Source: Polynucleobacter hallstattensis (GTDB lineage Bacteria; Pseudomonadota; Gammaproteobacteria; Burkholderiales; Burkholderiaceae). From it: a DNA stretch of 64,000 bases. The notes below the pieces were generated by a model. It was not told the DNA's origin. It ran no database searches and saw nothing but the letters and a program-made list of their open reading frames with translations. The position numbers and the translations under genes were made by a program. The stretch is from NCBI RefSeq assembly GCF_018881835.1, contig NZ_JACVPO010000001.1, forward strand, positions 558,001 to 622,000, in the 5' to 3' direction. This document shows positions 45,624-55,295 of this stretch, piece after piece (the first letter of the stretch is position 1; each line of letters opens with the position of its first letter).

Positions 45624-46424
45624 TTACTGGAAGAACATTCGTAAATATTGCCTTCTGTATTTCCAGATAAAACGAATGCGGGCTTTCAATGTTTTGGCAA
45701 CTGATTTTCGACCTTTGCTTACCAGGTAATTCAGCAGCTCATAGGCATCAATATTTTTAAAGGTGAGCTCTGGGGATAGCGCTAAAAATCCTTTAATTTC
45801 TTCATTGGATAAAACCCTGCCAAAATTAAAGAATCCATGAAACCCAAAAGCGTCATGCCATTCTGAACGCTCAACAGCAAATTGTTCGGCAACTTCTGGT
45901 GTCGCAAATCGAATGCCACATTCTTTTTCAAGAAAATCCTTGTTATCCGCACAAATGCAGTAGTCCTCTGGATGCTTCTTGATGAAGCTTGGGCGCTTGA
46001 TTGCTTGCAATAACTTTGCAGATCTTAGGGAGAAACCACCATTACCTACGGGAGTCTCTGGATGATGTGGCCAAACCGGACCGATATAGTCGTAGTCCAG
46101 AAATTCATTACGCCAAAGATTGGGGTGGGTAATAAAACTATCCCACTGAATGACCAAGACATGAGATCCCTCCACATATTGATCAATTCCTGTTAGCAAA
46201 AGGGTGGAATAATCTTTAGTAGTTGCAATGGGTGGTGCCTGGGCATATTCAATATCTGTCCGTTTGCTTTTAACTAAATCAATATTGGTTATCAGCACCA
46301 CTTTAGCAAATTGAGTCCCCGCTAGGCATCGATCAATAGCCCAATGTGCCAATTCTGGATCCCTTGTTTCAACACAAAGAAGGGTGACATTAGATAAATT
46401 CAGCATTGTTTTAGTTGTGGGCAT
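45624..46424 (-). CDS. DUF5672 family protein, probable glycan-locus enzyme
   Basis: 266-aa protein matching DUF5672, a glycosyltransferase-like family common in O-antigen and capsule loci. Segments are VTLLCVETRDPELAHWAIDR, VLVIQWDSFI (a DxD-like position) and DYIGPVWPHHPETPVGNGGF with SLRSAKLL. No signal peptide or membrane helix. Last of a three-gene minus-strand set with the DUF6492 and GT4 genes; 5 bp separate it from the DUF6492 gene. Activity is inferred from family and context. Confidence 0.82.
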   Translation of the reverse strand: MPTTKTMLNLSNVTLLCVETRDPELAHWAIDRCLAGTQFAKVVLITNIDLVKSKRTDIEYAQAPPIATTKDYSTLLLTGIDQYVEGSHVLVIQWDSFITHPNLWRNEFLDYDYIGPVWPHHPETPVGNGGFSLRSAKLLQAIKRPSFIKKHPEDYCICADNKDFLEKECGIRFATPEVAEQFAVERSEWHDAFGFHGFFNFGRVLSNEEIKGFLALSPELTFKNIDAYELLNYLVSKGRKSVAKTLKARIRFIWKYRRQYLRMFFQ

Positions 46425-46429
46425 TCAAA

Positions 46430-47353
46430 CTAAAAGAGCCTTGCCAAAAGAGAAAGCTTAAACTTCATCTTCTTGAGGGCTCGCTTCACTGTTCTCCATA
46501 CTCTCGATGTAATGCTCTTAGTGGAAGGGCCAAAATCTCCCCAGCTTTCCCAGTTGGACTGATAAACCACCCCCAAGTAATCATAGGCTAAGAGCTTTTC
46601 TTTATAGCCCAGCACTTGATCCGCCCATAATTGATGCTCATAGTGATAGTGTTTAAACAACTGCTCACGCGGATAAATTGGAATCGCACGAAAATTAATT
46701 AGTGACTCGCCATACCAAGTAAATTCAGATCCACAGAGCAACACCGCATCCAAGAAATTCATACCATTTGGAGTAAGGTAGTTTGTATCCAGGGATTCCC
46801 AAACCTTACCGCTCCACAAAAATGGGGCATAACCAAAATCATAGGTAACACCAGTTCGATTGAGTGCAGCCTTGATAGGCTCGCGATCCGCTAAAAAATG
46901 TTGGCGGATTTTCTTAGGCCCAAAGCGCTCGGTAGCTTGAAGAAGATCTCGGCCCTCATGAATGATGGAATACGGAACATCATCCCGCACAATGAAGTCA
47001 CTCTCATCAAAATCACGAATAAATATACAGTCTGAATCTAGTACTAAATAGTTTTTCGAGATACCTAATCTCCAAAACTCGGACTTAATGACCTGCTGTC
47101 TTAGCCCACCACGAATGGAATATAGCTTTTGAATATCCAATTTTGGGTTGGCTACAAAAATGTCCTTTTCGTCAAAAATGATGGCATTAAACTCTTTTAG
47201 ATATTCCTTAAATAATTCGACATCATCTGCTGGAACAGATATATAGAAAGGAATCTTATTTTTATTATGCTTACAAATACTCTCCGCTAACTTAACAGTT
47301 CGAAGTAAGTCTTTTCTAAAAGTACAACAATACAAAACAAAATTCAGCATCAT
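46430..47353 (-). CDS. DUF6492 family protein, glycosyltransferase-like
   Basis: 307-aa protein resembling DUF6492. Its N-terminal half has a nucleotide-sugar transferase-like layout with a DSD motif in YLVLDSDCIFIRDF (about 115-128) and a late FTWYGESL. The C-terminus is short and basic. The ATG pair at 47348-47353 is preferred to a TTG two codons earlier. It lies between the DUF5672 and GT4 genes in one transcription direction. Substrate unknown. Confidence 0.8.
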   Translation of the reverse strand: MMLNFVLYCCTFRKDLLRTVKLAESICKHNKNKIPFYISVPADDVELFKEYLKEFNAIIFDEKDIFVANPKLDIQKLYSIRGGLRQQVIKSEFWRLGISKNYLVLDSDCIFIRDFDESDFIVRDDVPYSIIHEGRDLLQATERFGPKKIRQHFLADREPIKAALNRTGVTYDFGYAPFLWSGKVWESLDTNYLTPNGMNFLDAVLLCGSEFTWYGESLINFRAIPIYPREQLFKHYHYEHQLWADQVLGYKEKLLAYDYLGVVYQSNWESWGDFGPSTKSITSRVWRTVKRALKKMKFKLSLLARLF

Positions 47354-47374
47354 TTTCAATCTCTTATATAGGCA

Positions 47375-48706
47375 TTAAGTAAGTACTTTTTGAGTCTCTA
47401 CCATTATTTTCTCTACAGCTTGATCAACTCCGACTGGTAGCCACTTGGGCTCTATCAATTGCTGCTTTTTCCAATCGAGCCAAATTCTTTCTAAAGCTAA
47501 CTCTACGGCCTGTGGATCACTCTGTGGACTTAAGTAGGCGCCCCGATCCAGCAACATCTGGTCTAACTGGGGGTTGCGGTGAGTAATTCCCCAAATCGGT
47601 CTACCCATCCAAAGATAGTCATAGAGCTTTGAGGGAATGTACTCAGCACACCACTCATCATTACCATGCAACAGAATTAAGACATCAGCCGCCTGCATTC
47701 TCTCCGCCACACGCTCTCTGCCAGACTTACCAGTTGCAAGATCTTTCTCTAAGCGGCCATGAGCTACCAATAGATCATCGAACTTGAGGTCTTTCAGAGT
47801 TTCAATAGTTAGTGGGTCTAAAGGTGCACCATAGGCATGCACCCGTATATATTCTCTCGCCTCCGGATGCTTACTAAGTAAGGGAACCAAGGCATTCAGG
47901 ATGGTTGATAGCGAACGATCATTTGCCAAAGATCCAAAGTGGCAAAGGTTCAATTGCTTGGCGTAGCTATGCGCTTGATTGGCATCCAGCCCACTAGGTG
48001 GTTCAGCTCCTGGCATCAAGACAAACCCATATGCATTGTCAGGCATATTGAGATTAGGATTACGTAGCTTTGCGTAATGCAAAGCACCATCGGTAAACCA
48101 CCAAGCTAGATCCGCATATTGGCAAATTTGCTTTTCTAGGTATTGACGAAATTGGGCATCACGATTTTTAGGTTTATCAAACCCAGGATCGATCGGACTC
48201 TGACGTATTACCAGTGGATCGTGAATTTCTACAATCCAAGGTAGGCCGGTTTTTTTCTTTAGCCACAAGCCTGCTAAATGTGCAGACCAAGCACCACCAG
48301 TCGAGTAAATCACATCTACCTTACCCTCCCTGATTAACTTTAAGCCATGCACATAGGCTGGCATTGCCCAAGACCATTGACTAGAGTAACCAAGGAAGAA
48401 TTTCTCCAGCGCAATAAATGGCGCGAGTAATAAAGAGACTAAACCAGTAGATACTTTATAAAAGAGTCCACGACCATACTGGTTGGCAAACCAATGGCGG
48501 AAATCAAAACGAAACGCCGCAGGACCCCAAGCCAAAAATTGCTTGTGCGGGAACCGCGCGTCTTTAATGCCGGTGATAGCGCTAAAGACATGAGGCTGGA
48601 TGCCAGCATCCAATAGATAGGGAATCTTGTCGGTAATAGTCAGGCTAGATGCCCGACCATCCATATTGAAACCATGCGACAGGATTAACCAGTTCTTTTT
48701 TTGCAT
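47375..48706 (-). CDS. Glycosyltransferase family 4-type protein
   Basis: 443-aa GT-B protein. The N-terminal acceptor domain includes VDVIYSTGGAWSAHLAGLWLKKKTG and WIVEIHDPL. The C-terminal donor domain includes HFGSLANDRSLSTILNAL and EYIPSKLYDYLWMGRPIWGI, the typical ExxxxKxxxYLxxG stretch of GT4. No membrane helix is certain. Same strand and adjacent to pyrB, so its promoter may be shared with or independent of the pyr operon. Confidence 0.88.
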   Translation of the reverse strand: MQKKNWLILSHGFNMDGRASSLTITDKIPYLLDAGIQPHVFSAITGIKDARFPHKQFLAWGPAAFRFDFRHWFANQYGRGLFYKVSTGLVSLLLAPFIALEKFFLGYSSQWSWAMPAYVHGLKLIREGKVDVIYSTGGAWSAHLAGLWLKKKTGLPWIVEIHDPLVIRQSPIDPGFDKPKNRDAQFRQYLEKQICQYADLAWWFTDGALHYAKLRNPNLNMPDNAYGFVLMPGAEPPSGLDANQAHSYAKQLNLCHFGSLANDRSLSTILNALVPLLSKHPEAREYIRVHAYGAPLDPLTIETLKDLKFDDLLVAHGRLEKDLATGKSGRERVAERMQAADVLILLHGNDEWCAEYIPSKLYDYLWMGRPIWGITHRNPQLDQMLLDRGAYLSPQSDPQAVELALERIWLDWKKQQLIEPKWLPVGVDQAVEKIMVETQKVLT

Positions 48707-48730
48707 TAGTGCAATTGTTCTTCGTGGCGA

Positions 48731-49711
48731 CTAGTTACCAGCAACAATAGACATCACCGCCATGCGCACCGCGATGCCAAAGGTTACTTGATTCAGGATG
48801 ACTGATTGGGGGCCGTCCGCTACTACCGAATCAATTTCAACACCACGATTCATCGGTCCTGGATGCATCACGATGGCATCAGGCTTTGCCAAAGCTAAAC
48901 GGCTAGGCGTTAAGCCATACTGCTTAAAGAAAGCATCGCCCTCTGGAACTTGACCGGCCTCCATGCGCTCTTTCTGGATACGCAAGGTCATGACAACATC
49001 CACGCCTTTAAGCCCCTCTTCCATGCTGTGGAATACCTTTACTCCCAGCATATCTAAGTCACTTGGCAAAAGACTCTCAGGTCCAATCGCACGAATATCC
49101 GTACAACCTAAAGTTCTCAAAGCGCAGATATTGGATTTAGCAACTCGGCTATGCACAATGTCACCCACAATCGCTACCTTCAGACCACTAAAGTCTTTCT
49201 TGAAGTAGCGCATCGTATACATATCCAATAAGCCTTGGGTAGGATGCTGATGACTACCATCACCAGCATTAACTACGTGGACATGCGCAGGAATATGTTG
49301 AGCGATTTCAATCGGCGCCCTAGAAACGCTATGGCGCACTACAAAAATATCCGCCTGCATTGCCACTAAATTGTCAATCGTATCCAAAAGACTTTCGCCT
49401 TTTGCAGTTGAAGATGTAGAGATATCTAAGTTAATGACATCTGCAGATAAACGCTTGGCAGCAATCTCAAAAGTAGTACGAGTACGGGTAGAGTTTTCAA
49501 AGAACAAATTGAAGACGCTCTTGCCACGAAGAAGTGGAACTTTCTTCACTTCTCTAGCAGGGTCCGTCACACTCACAAACTGTTGTGCTGTATCGAGGAT
49601 GTGGAGGATATGCTCTTTTGGTAAACCCTCTAAAGTCAATAAATGGGTTAGCTCACCAGCGGCATTAAATTGATTTACCGGGGCGTTTACCAAGTCGTTA
49701 ATTCCGCTCAT
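48731..49711 (-). CDS. pyrB: Aspartate carbamoyltransferase catalytic subunit
   Basis: Second step of UMP synthesis. 326 aa. Carbamoyl-phosphate loop [19 protein letters not shown], then [24 protein letters not shown] and the late [12 protein letters not shown]. It overlaps the pyrR stop by 4 bp. A regulatory pyrI is not adjacent. The algH-ruvX-pyrR-pyrB order is typical of Burkholderiales. Confidence 0.97.
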   Translation of the reverse strand: MSGINDLVNAPVNQFNAAGELTHLLTLEGLPKEHILHILDTAQQFVSVTDPAREVKKVPLLRGKSVFNLFFENSTRTRTTFEIAAKRLSADVINLDISTSSTAKGESLLDTIDNLVAMQADIFVVRHSVSRAPIEIAQHIPAHVHVVNAGDGSHQHPTQGLLDMYTMRYFKKDFSGLKVAIVGDIVHSRVAKSNICALRTLGCTDIRAIGPESLLPSDLDMLGVKVFHSMEEGLKGVDVVMTLRIQKERMEAGQVPEGDAFFKQYGLTPSRLALAKPDAIVMHPGPMNRGVEIDSVVADGPQSVILNQVTFGIAVRMAVMSIVAGN

Positions 49712-50214
49712 GCTGCGCGCTCCTCTAATTGGAAGCTGAACTTGCCAGCGCCATCTTTTTCTAAAACTAAAATTTGATTATTCGAAACACTCACCCGCTC
49801 TCCAACAAAGTCAGCAAAGATTGGCAATTCACGATTCTCACGATCCGCCAAAACCATCAATTCAACTTGCGCCGGCCTACCAAAATCAAATAACTCATTG
49901 AGAGCTGCACGAACTGTGCGGCCAGTTAGCAAAACATCATCAATCAAAATCACGTTTGCGCCATTGACCTCAAAAGGAAGGTGTGTAGCCATCGTGCTGG
50001 CGGTACGAAGCGCTGTCATGCCCTTCTCCGCATAGTCATCTCGATGAAAGGCCACATTAATTACACCAAAGTGGGGAAGATTTAAATCCGCAGCTAAACG
50101 CTCCGCAATCCAAGCCCCGCCCATTGCAAGACCAGCCAACTCAAATGAATCACCAGCCTTTTTGCGCTGATTCAAAGTCTCTAGTAACTTCAAATAGGAC
50201 TGCTCTGCATTCAT
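49708..50214 (-). CDS. pyrR: Bifunctional pyr operon regulator / uracil phosphoribosyltransferase PyrR
   Basis: 168-aa PRT-fold protein. The PRPP-binding loop is [22 protein letters not shown] and the N-terminal part has [14 protein letters not shown]. Gram-positive PyrR controls pyr attenuation; in betaproteobacteria the regulatory role is less clear. The ATG at 50212-50214 is chosen because it follows the ruvX stop by one base; the open frame extends eight codons into ruvX. Confidence 0.92.
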   Translation of the reverse strand: MNAEQSYLKLLETLNQRKKAGDSFELAGLAMGGAWIAERLAADLNLPHFGVINVAFHRDDYAEKGMTALRTASTMATHLPFEVNGANVILIDDVLLTGRTVRAALNELFDFGRPAQVELMVLADRENRELPIFADFVGERVSVSNNQILVLEKDGAGKFSFQLEERAA

Positions 50215-50215
50215 C

Positions 50216-50623
50216 TCAACTAATCCAATTCTTCTCAAGAAAATACTGCTCCAAAATCAAGGCCGCAGACTGCGCATCCAAATTGTCTCGCATATCAGGA
50301 TCACCCTCTAAAACAGCAGAGGTATAGCGCTCATCCACCCACTCCACTGGCAACTGAAAGCGTCCGTGAAGCTGATTGCCAAAGCGACGAGCTTTGGCAC
50401 TCATCTCATGCTCTGTACCGTCAGGATGGCACGGCAGCCCCACCACCAACTGATTTGGCTGCCACTCTTTGATCAGCGTCTGAATAGCCCTAAATCGCAC
50501 ATCCTCAGATGGCTCCTCAATAACCTTTAAGGGCTGGCCAGCTTTGGTCATAGTATTGCCAACAGCAATACCAATACGCCGCGTCCCATAGTCAAAAGCC
50601 ATGATGGTTAGCTCCGCATTCAT
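50216..50623 (-). CDS. ruvX: Putative pre-16S rRNA nuclease / Holliday junction resolvase-like YqgF
   Basis: 135-aa RNase H-fold protein. Motifs are MAFDYGTRRIGIAVGN (catalytic Asp), NQLVVGLPCHPDGTE and WVDERYTSA. The family is implicated in 16S rRNA 5' processing. The ATG at 50621-50623 has SD GAGGGT; an ATG at 50641 overlapping the algH stop is the alternative. Confidence 0.94.
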   Translation of the reverse strand: MNAELTIMAFDYGTRRIGIAVGNTMTKAGQPLKVIEEPSEDVRFRAIQTLIKEWQPNQLVVGLPCHPDGTEHEMSAKARRFGNQLHGRFQLPVEWVDERYTSAVLEGDPDMRDNLDAQSAALILEQYFLEKNWIS

Positions 50624-50633
50624 CCCAACACCC

Positions 50634-51290
50634 TCAGGCATGCCCTGCCTCGCCTGATAAATGAGAGGGGTCAAATCCTAAGAGACCCATGGTCCGTTCG
50701 TAGCGCTGACTAGAAGGAGTATTAAAAATAATCTCAATCATTTGCTGCTGGGACAGGGGGACGTTGATCCAGCCATTGAGGGTGATTTCCTCCTCTAACT
50801 GGCCAGCACTCCAACCTGCGTAACCCAAGGTCATTAAGAATTTACTGGGCCCAGAACCTGTTGCTACTGCTTCAAGCACATCCTTAGAGGTCGTCATGGT
50901 CAAACCACCTGGAACTGCTAAGGAGGAGCTGTAAGCCACCTCTGTAGTTGGTTCGTGCAAAACAAAACCACGCTCGATTTGCACCGGACCACCAAAATAG
51001 ACCGGTTGCTCAGACACTGGCTCAGCCTCCAGCTTGACCTCAATTTTCTCAAATAAAGCGCCCATATCGAGCTCAGTTGGGCGATTGATTACCAAACCCA
51101 TTGCACCCCGTTCGGTATGTTCGAAAAGATAGATAACTGAACCTGCAAAATTGGGGTCGACCATGCCTGGCATGGCAATCAGGAATTGGTTTGCTAGATG
51201 GTCAGCGGAAAAAGAAATGGATGACTCATGCGATAAGGCTGAATTCGAAGCCTGAGAGGCTTCTGTGGAGGCTTTCTTGGCCGTGGTCAT
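50634..51290 (-). CDS. YqgE/AlgH family protein
   Basis: 218-aa DUF179 protein. After a Ser/Ala-rich N-terminal 30 residues the core reads LANQFLIAMPGMVDPNFAGSV, GAMGLVINRPTEL and the late LGYAGWSAGQLEEEI. The biochemical role is not established. It nearly always precedes ruvX, as here, with the stop just upstream of the ruvX start. Divergent from phrB, whose start lies 71 bp away. Confidence 0.93.
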   Translation of the reverse strand: MTTAKKASTEASQASNSALSHESSISFSADHLANQFLIAMPGMVDPNFAGSVIYLFEHTERGAMGLVINRPTELDMGALFEKIEVKLEAEPVSEQPVYFGGPVQIERGFVLHEPTTEVAYSSSLAVPGGLTMTTSKDVLEAVATGSGPSKFLMTLGYAGWSAGQLEEEITLNGWINVPLSQQQMIEIIFNTPSSQRYERTMGLLGFDPSHLSGEAGHA

Positions 51291-51360
51291 ATTAGTTTTA
51301 TTTTACAGAAAATCTAATGCAATCAAGCACTTTTCTTCAATAAGCCATAATATGTTGCCT

Positions 51361-52851
51361 ATGCAAAAAGCTCTCGTTTGGCTCCGTCGCGACCTGCGTC
51401 TTTACGACAACGCAGCACTTCACCACGCCCTTAAAAATAATGCCCAAGTTTGGCTAGCGTTCATCTTCGATACCGAAATTCTAGATCCCCTGAAGGCAGA
51501 TGGTCAGGCGAGTAGCGGCTTAACGCATGATCGACGGGTCGACTTCATTTGGCAGGGCCTGCAACAAATAGATGCGCAATTACGCAAACAAGGTGGCGGA
51601 CTCATTGTTCAATACGGTAAACCCACTTCCTGCATTCCGAAAATTGCTGAGGCTTTGGGTGTCAATACCGTTTACACCAATCATGACTATGAGCCATCGG
51701 CAATTTCACGTGAGGCCTCGGTTACCAAATCACTAGATAAGCTTGGCATTGAATTCCAGACCTTCAAGGATCAAGTCATCTTTGAGAAAAAAGAAATTCT
51801 CACCAATTCCAATACCGTCTTCTCAATCTTCACGCCATACAAAAATAATTGGCTCAAGACGCTACAAGAAAAAGACATTGCCGCTTATGACTGCGATCCT
51901 AAAAAAGGTCAGTTAGCCGCTATTCCCACATTATTAGAGACACCCCTCCCATCACTAGAGTCTATGGGCTTTAGCCCGACTGGGATTGAAACTTACCTCC
52001 CACCAGGATCTGAAGGTGGCCAAAGTTTCCTAGAGGACTTCCTCCACCGCATCGATCAATATCAAATCGGTCGAGATTTCCCTGCAATCAAAGGTGTGAG
52101 CTATCTATCCACACACCTCCGCTTTGGCATGCTCTCCATTCGCGGCTTAGTACGCGAAGCACATCGCCGCATGCTTGCCGGCAGTATGGGTGCAACGATC
52201 TGGTTAAGCGAGCTAATCTGGCGTGATTTTTATTTCATGATTCTGGCCAATCATCCACGTCTAGCCGAAGGTGCAGCCTTCAAACCAGACTATGACAATA
52301 TCGAATGGGAAGGTGGAGCTACTGCCAAGAAGCTATTTAAAACTTGGTGTGATGGCAAAACGGGTTACCCATTGGTGGATGCTGCTATGTGCCAACTGAA
52401 CCAAAGTGGCTATATGCATAACCGGCTACGCATGGTAGTTGCCAGCTTCCTCACTAAAGATCTAGGTATTGATTGGCGCTGGGGTGAAATGTATTTTGCA
52501 AAACACCTCAATGACTTTGAACTATCTTCCAATAATGGTGGATGGCAATGGGCCTCCTCCTCAGGATGTGATGCGCAGCCCTACTTCCGCATCTTTAACC
52601 CCATTACCCAATCCCAGAAGTTTGATCCTGAAGGCAAGTTCATTCGCCGGTATTTGCCACAACTAGATAAGCTCTCCAAGAAATCCATTCATGCGCCTTG
52701 GGAAGCTGGCCATATCGAGTTGGAAGCAGCTGGCATTCTTCTGGGTCGCGACTACCCCCTACCAGTCGTGAATCATGATGAAGCACGCAAAAAGACCTTA
52801 GTACGTTACAGCGTAGTTAAAAAAGTAACTCCTGAGGATTCGGCAACTTAA
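51361..52851 (+). CDS. phrB: Deoxyribodipyrimidine photo-lyase
   Basis: Light-dependent repair of cyclobutane pyrimidine dimers. 496 aa from ATG 51361; the frame is open back to 51265, but LVWLRRDLRLYDN fixes the family start (an ATG at 51352 is possible). The N-terminal antenna domain is followed by the FAD domain with IWLSELIWRDFYFMIL, GYMHNRLRMVVASFL and the signature NNGGWQWASSSGCDAQPYF. The tryptophans of the electron-transfer chain region are present. Class I type. Confidence 0.95.
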   Translation: MQKALVWLRRDLRLYDNAALHHALKNNAQVWLAFIFDTEILDPLKADGQASSGLTHDRRVDFIWQGLQQIDAQLRKQGGGLIVQYGKPTSCIPKIAEALGVNTVYTNHDYEPSAISREASVTKSLDKLGIEFQTFKDQVIFEKKEILTNSNTVFSIFTPYKNNWLKTLQEKDIAAYDCDPKKGQLAAIPTLLETPLPSLESMGFSPTGIETYLPPGSEGGQSFLEDFLHRIDQYQIGRDFPAIKGVSYLSTHLRFGMLSIRGLVREAHRRMLAGSMGATIWLSELIWRDFYFMILANHPRLAEGAAFKPDYDNIEWEGGATAKKLFKTWCDGKTGYPLVDAAMCQLNQSGYMHNRLRMVVASFLTKDLGIDWRWGEMYFAKHLNDFELSSNNGGWQWASSSGCDAQPYFRIFNPITQSQKFDPEGKFIRRYLPQLDKLSKKSIHAPWEAGHIELEAAGILLGRDYPLPVVNHDEARKKTLVRYSVVKKVTPEDSAT

Positions 52852-52887
52852 TTACGATCTTTAGCGCGTTCCGCTTTAAGATAGAGC

Positions 52888-53727
52888 ATGAGCAAGATCT
52901 ATGCCGTAGGTGATATTCAGGGTTGTTTGCCCTCATTAAAGGCGCTCGTCAAAAAACTCCCCAAGCAGTCTAAGATGATTTTCTTGGGCGATCTTGTGAA
53001 TCGCGGTCCTGACTCCCTGGGTACCCTGCGTTACTTAAAACAATTACAAGAAGAAAAACGTATTGAGTGCATTCTCGGAAATCACGACCTGCACTTGCTT
53101 GCAGTAGATGCTGGCATTCGAAAAACTAAAGGGCTAGATACCGTCCAACCTATTCTAGATGCACCCGATAGAGAAGAATTAGTTCATTGGTTACGCCATC
53201 GGCCCATGGCATTGTGCAATGGCAAGGTATTAACTGTCCATGCAGGCGTAGTACCTCAATGGGATCTGCAGCAAACGATTGAATGCGCGCAAGAAGTGGA
53301 AAAAGCGCTGCGCAAAAAGTCTTATAAAGATTTTTTAGCGAATATGTATGGCAATACTCCAAATAAATGGAGTAACTCACTGAAGGGTTATGAGCGCTTA
53401 CGTGTCATCACTAATGCATTAACTCGTATTCGTTTTTGCACTCCAGCCGGCATGATGGAGTTTGAGAGCAAGGAAGGTTTTGAGGATGGTCCCAAAGGCT
53501 ACATTCCTTGGTTTAAAACTCCCAAGAGAAAAACACAAGACTCCCTGATTTACTTCGGGCACTGGTCCACTCTAGGACTACTCCGATATGAGAATATCAT
53601 TGGCCTCGATACAGGCTGTGTCTGGGGTGGCAAGCTCACCGCTATGGAAATTCCGGAGTCAGGTAAGCCGAGCAAAAAACTAGAAATCATCCAAGTAAAT
53701 GGCTATGACCATCCACTTAGAATGTAA
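52888..53727 (+). CDS. apaH: Bis(5'-nucleosyl)-tetraphosphatase, symmetrical
   Basis: 279-aa metallophosphatase cleaving Ap4A to two ADP; also known to remove Np4 caps from RNA. Motifs are AVGDIQGCLPSL, FLGDLVNRGPDS, LGNHDLHLLAV and the late FGHWSTLG and GLDTGCVWGGKLTA. It is 36 bp after phrB on the same strand. Confidence 0.96.
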   Translation: MSKIYAVGDIQGCLPSLKALVKKLPKQSKMIFLGDLVNRGPDSLGTLRYLKQLQEEKRIECILGNHDLHLLAVDAGIRKTKGLDTVQPILDAPDREELVHWLRHRPMALCNGKVLTVHAGVVPQWDLQQTIECAQEVEKALRKKSYKDFLANMYGNTPNKWSNSLKGYERLRVITNALTRIRFCTPAGMMEFESKEGFEDGPKGYIPWFKTPKRKTQDSLIYFGHWSTLGLLRYENIIGLDTGCVWGGKLTAMEIPESGKPSKKLEIIQVNGYDHPLRM

Positions 53728-53752
53728 TTCTGACTCTACCTCTTAAGGTTTC

Positions 53753-55045
53753 TTAAAGCTTCTTAAATGCAGTTTTCGCAGCAGTGATGATTTCTTCTAA
53801 GACTGCATTGTCATGGGTAATAGAGGTAAATCCAGCCTCATATGCTGATGGTGCTAGGTACACACCTTGATCCAGCATCAAGTGGAAGAACTTTTTAAAT
53901 GCTTCAATATCGGTTTTAGTCACCTCCTCAAAAGAAGTTGGGACTTTATTGGCAAAGTAAAAGCCAAACATTCCACCAACACTATCCACAGCGAACGGCA
54001 CCCCAGCCTCATCCGCAGCCAACTTCAAGCCAGCCATCAGTTTTTCAGTTTGCCCAGTCAGGCAATCGAAGAAACCTTCTCGAGAAATAATCTCTAACGT
54101 CTTTAATCCTGCTGCTACGGCTACTGGATTACCGGACAAGGTACCCGCTTGGTAAACATTTCCCAAGGGAGCAAGTTTGGACATGATTTCTTTTTTACCG
54201 CCAAAGGCTGCCATCGGCATGCCACCACCCATCACTTTGCCAAGGCAAGTGAGGTCGGGAGTAATCCCTTGTAGAGATTGCGCACCGCCTAAAGCAACCC
54301 TAAAACCCGTCATGACTTCGTCGTAAATGAGAACGCTGCCATGCTGGCTCGTCAACTGACGCAGTGTCGAGAGAAATTCTTTTGAAGGTTTAATGAGATT
54401 CATATTGCCAGCAAACGGCTCAATAATCACCGCGGCAACCTGATCACCCTGCTTATCAAATACTTCTTTCAGTGCTGCCACATCGTTATACGGCAATACC
54501 AGTGTGTGCTTCACTAGATCATTGGGAACGCCACCAGAAGAAGGTGCATTTTGAGTCGAATCTGCAAAGGTCAAAAGGCCAGAACCCGCCTTTACTAAAA
54601 GACTGTCGGCATGACCGTGATAGCAACCCTCAAACTTAATAATCAGATCGCGCCCTGTGAAGCCACGTGCCAGACGCAAAGCACTCATCGTTGCCTCAGT
54701 ACCACTCGAGACCATACGAATTTGCTCAATGCTCGGCACCAACTGGCAGATGCGTTCGGCTAATTCAATTTCACCTTCGGTAGGGGCGCCGTAGCTAAAG
54801 CTGGTTTCTGCAGCTTGCTTGACTGCTTCAACCACTTCTGGATTCGCATGGCCCGCAATCATCGGGCCCCAAGACATAATCAAATCGATGTAGCGCGTAC
54901 CTTCAGCATCCCAGAAATACGGGCCTTTGGCTTTAGCAACAAAACGTGGTGTACCGCCGACCTGACGAAAGGCGCGTACTGGAGAATTCACACCCCCAGG
55001 GATTGTTTTTTGTGCGCGCTCAAATAAGATGTCATTTTTTCCCAA
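53753..55045 (-). CDS. hemL: Glutamate-1-semialdehyde 2,1-aminomutase
   Basis: PLP enzyme forming 5-aminolevulinate for heme in the C5 pathway. 430 aa. Motifs include [58 protein letters not shown] and the PLP lysine in [16 protein letters not shown]. The rubredoxin gene is 56 bp upstream on the same strand. Confidence 0.97.
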   Translation of the reverse strand: MGKNDILFERAQKTIPGGVNSPVRAFRQVGGTPRFVAKAKGPYFWDAEGTRYIDLIMSWGPMIAGHANPEVVEAVKQAAETSFSYGAPTEGEIELAERICQLVPSIEQIRMVSSGTEATMSALRLARGFTGRDLIIKFEGCYHGHADSLLVKAGSGLLTFADSTQNAPSSGGVPNDLVKHTLVLPYNDVAALKEVFDKQGDQVAAVIIEPFAGNMNLIKPSKEFLSTLRQLTSQHGSVLIYDEVMTGFRVALGGAQSLQGITPDLTCLGKVMGGGMPMAAFGGKKEIMSKLAPLGNVYQAGTLSGNPVAVAAGLKTLEIISREGFFDCLTGQTEKLMAGLKLAADEAGVPFAVDSVGGMFGFYFANKVPTSFEEVTKTDIEAFKKFFHLMLDQGVYLAPSAYEAGFTSITHDNAVLEEIITAAKTAFKKL

Positions 55046-55101
55046 GATACTTTTCCCGATTTAGCTAATGAATTTAAATATTGCTTAATTAAATTGATCT
55101 A

Positions 55102-55272
55102 TTAGATCGCCATCATTTCAAAGTCTTCTTTGCGTGCACCACACTCAGGACAGGTCCAATTCATGGGCACATCTTTCCAAAGCGTGCCTGGCGCAATACC
55201 CTCTTCAGGTAAACCTGCAGCTTCGTCGTAGACCCAGCCACAGATTAAGCACATATATGTTTTGAATTCCAT
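55102..55272 (-). CDS. Rubredoxin
   Basis: 56-aa iron protein with one Fe(Cys)4 centre. Cys8 and Cys11 are in MCLICGWVYDEAAG; Cys41 and Cys44 are in NWTCPECGARKEDFE, and GIAPGTLWKDVP lies between. Serves as a small electron carrier, for example for oxygenases or stress reductases; its partner is not here. Start ATG at 55270-55272, with a GGAAGA SD. Between the RlmL-like gene and hemL, all on the minus strand. Confidence 0.95.
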   Translation of the reverse strand: MEFKTYMCLICGWVYDEAAGLPEEGIAPGTLWKDVPMNWTCPECGARKEDFEMMAI

Positions 55273-55295
55273 TACTGTCTTCCTTATTTATCTTT

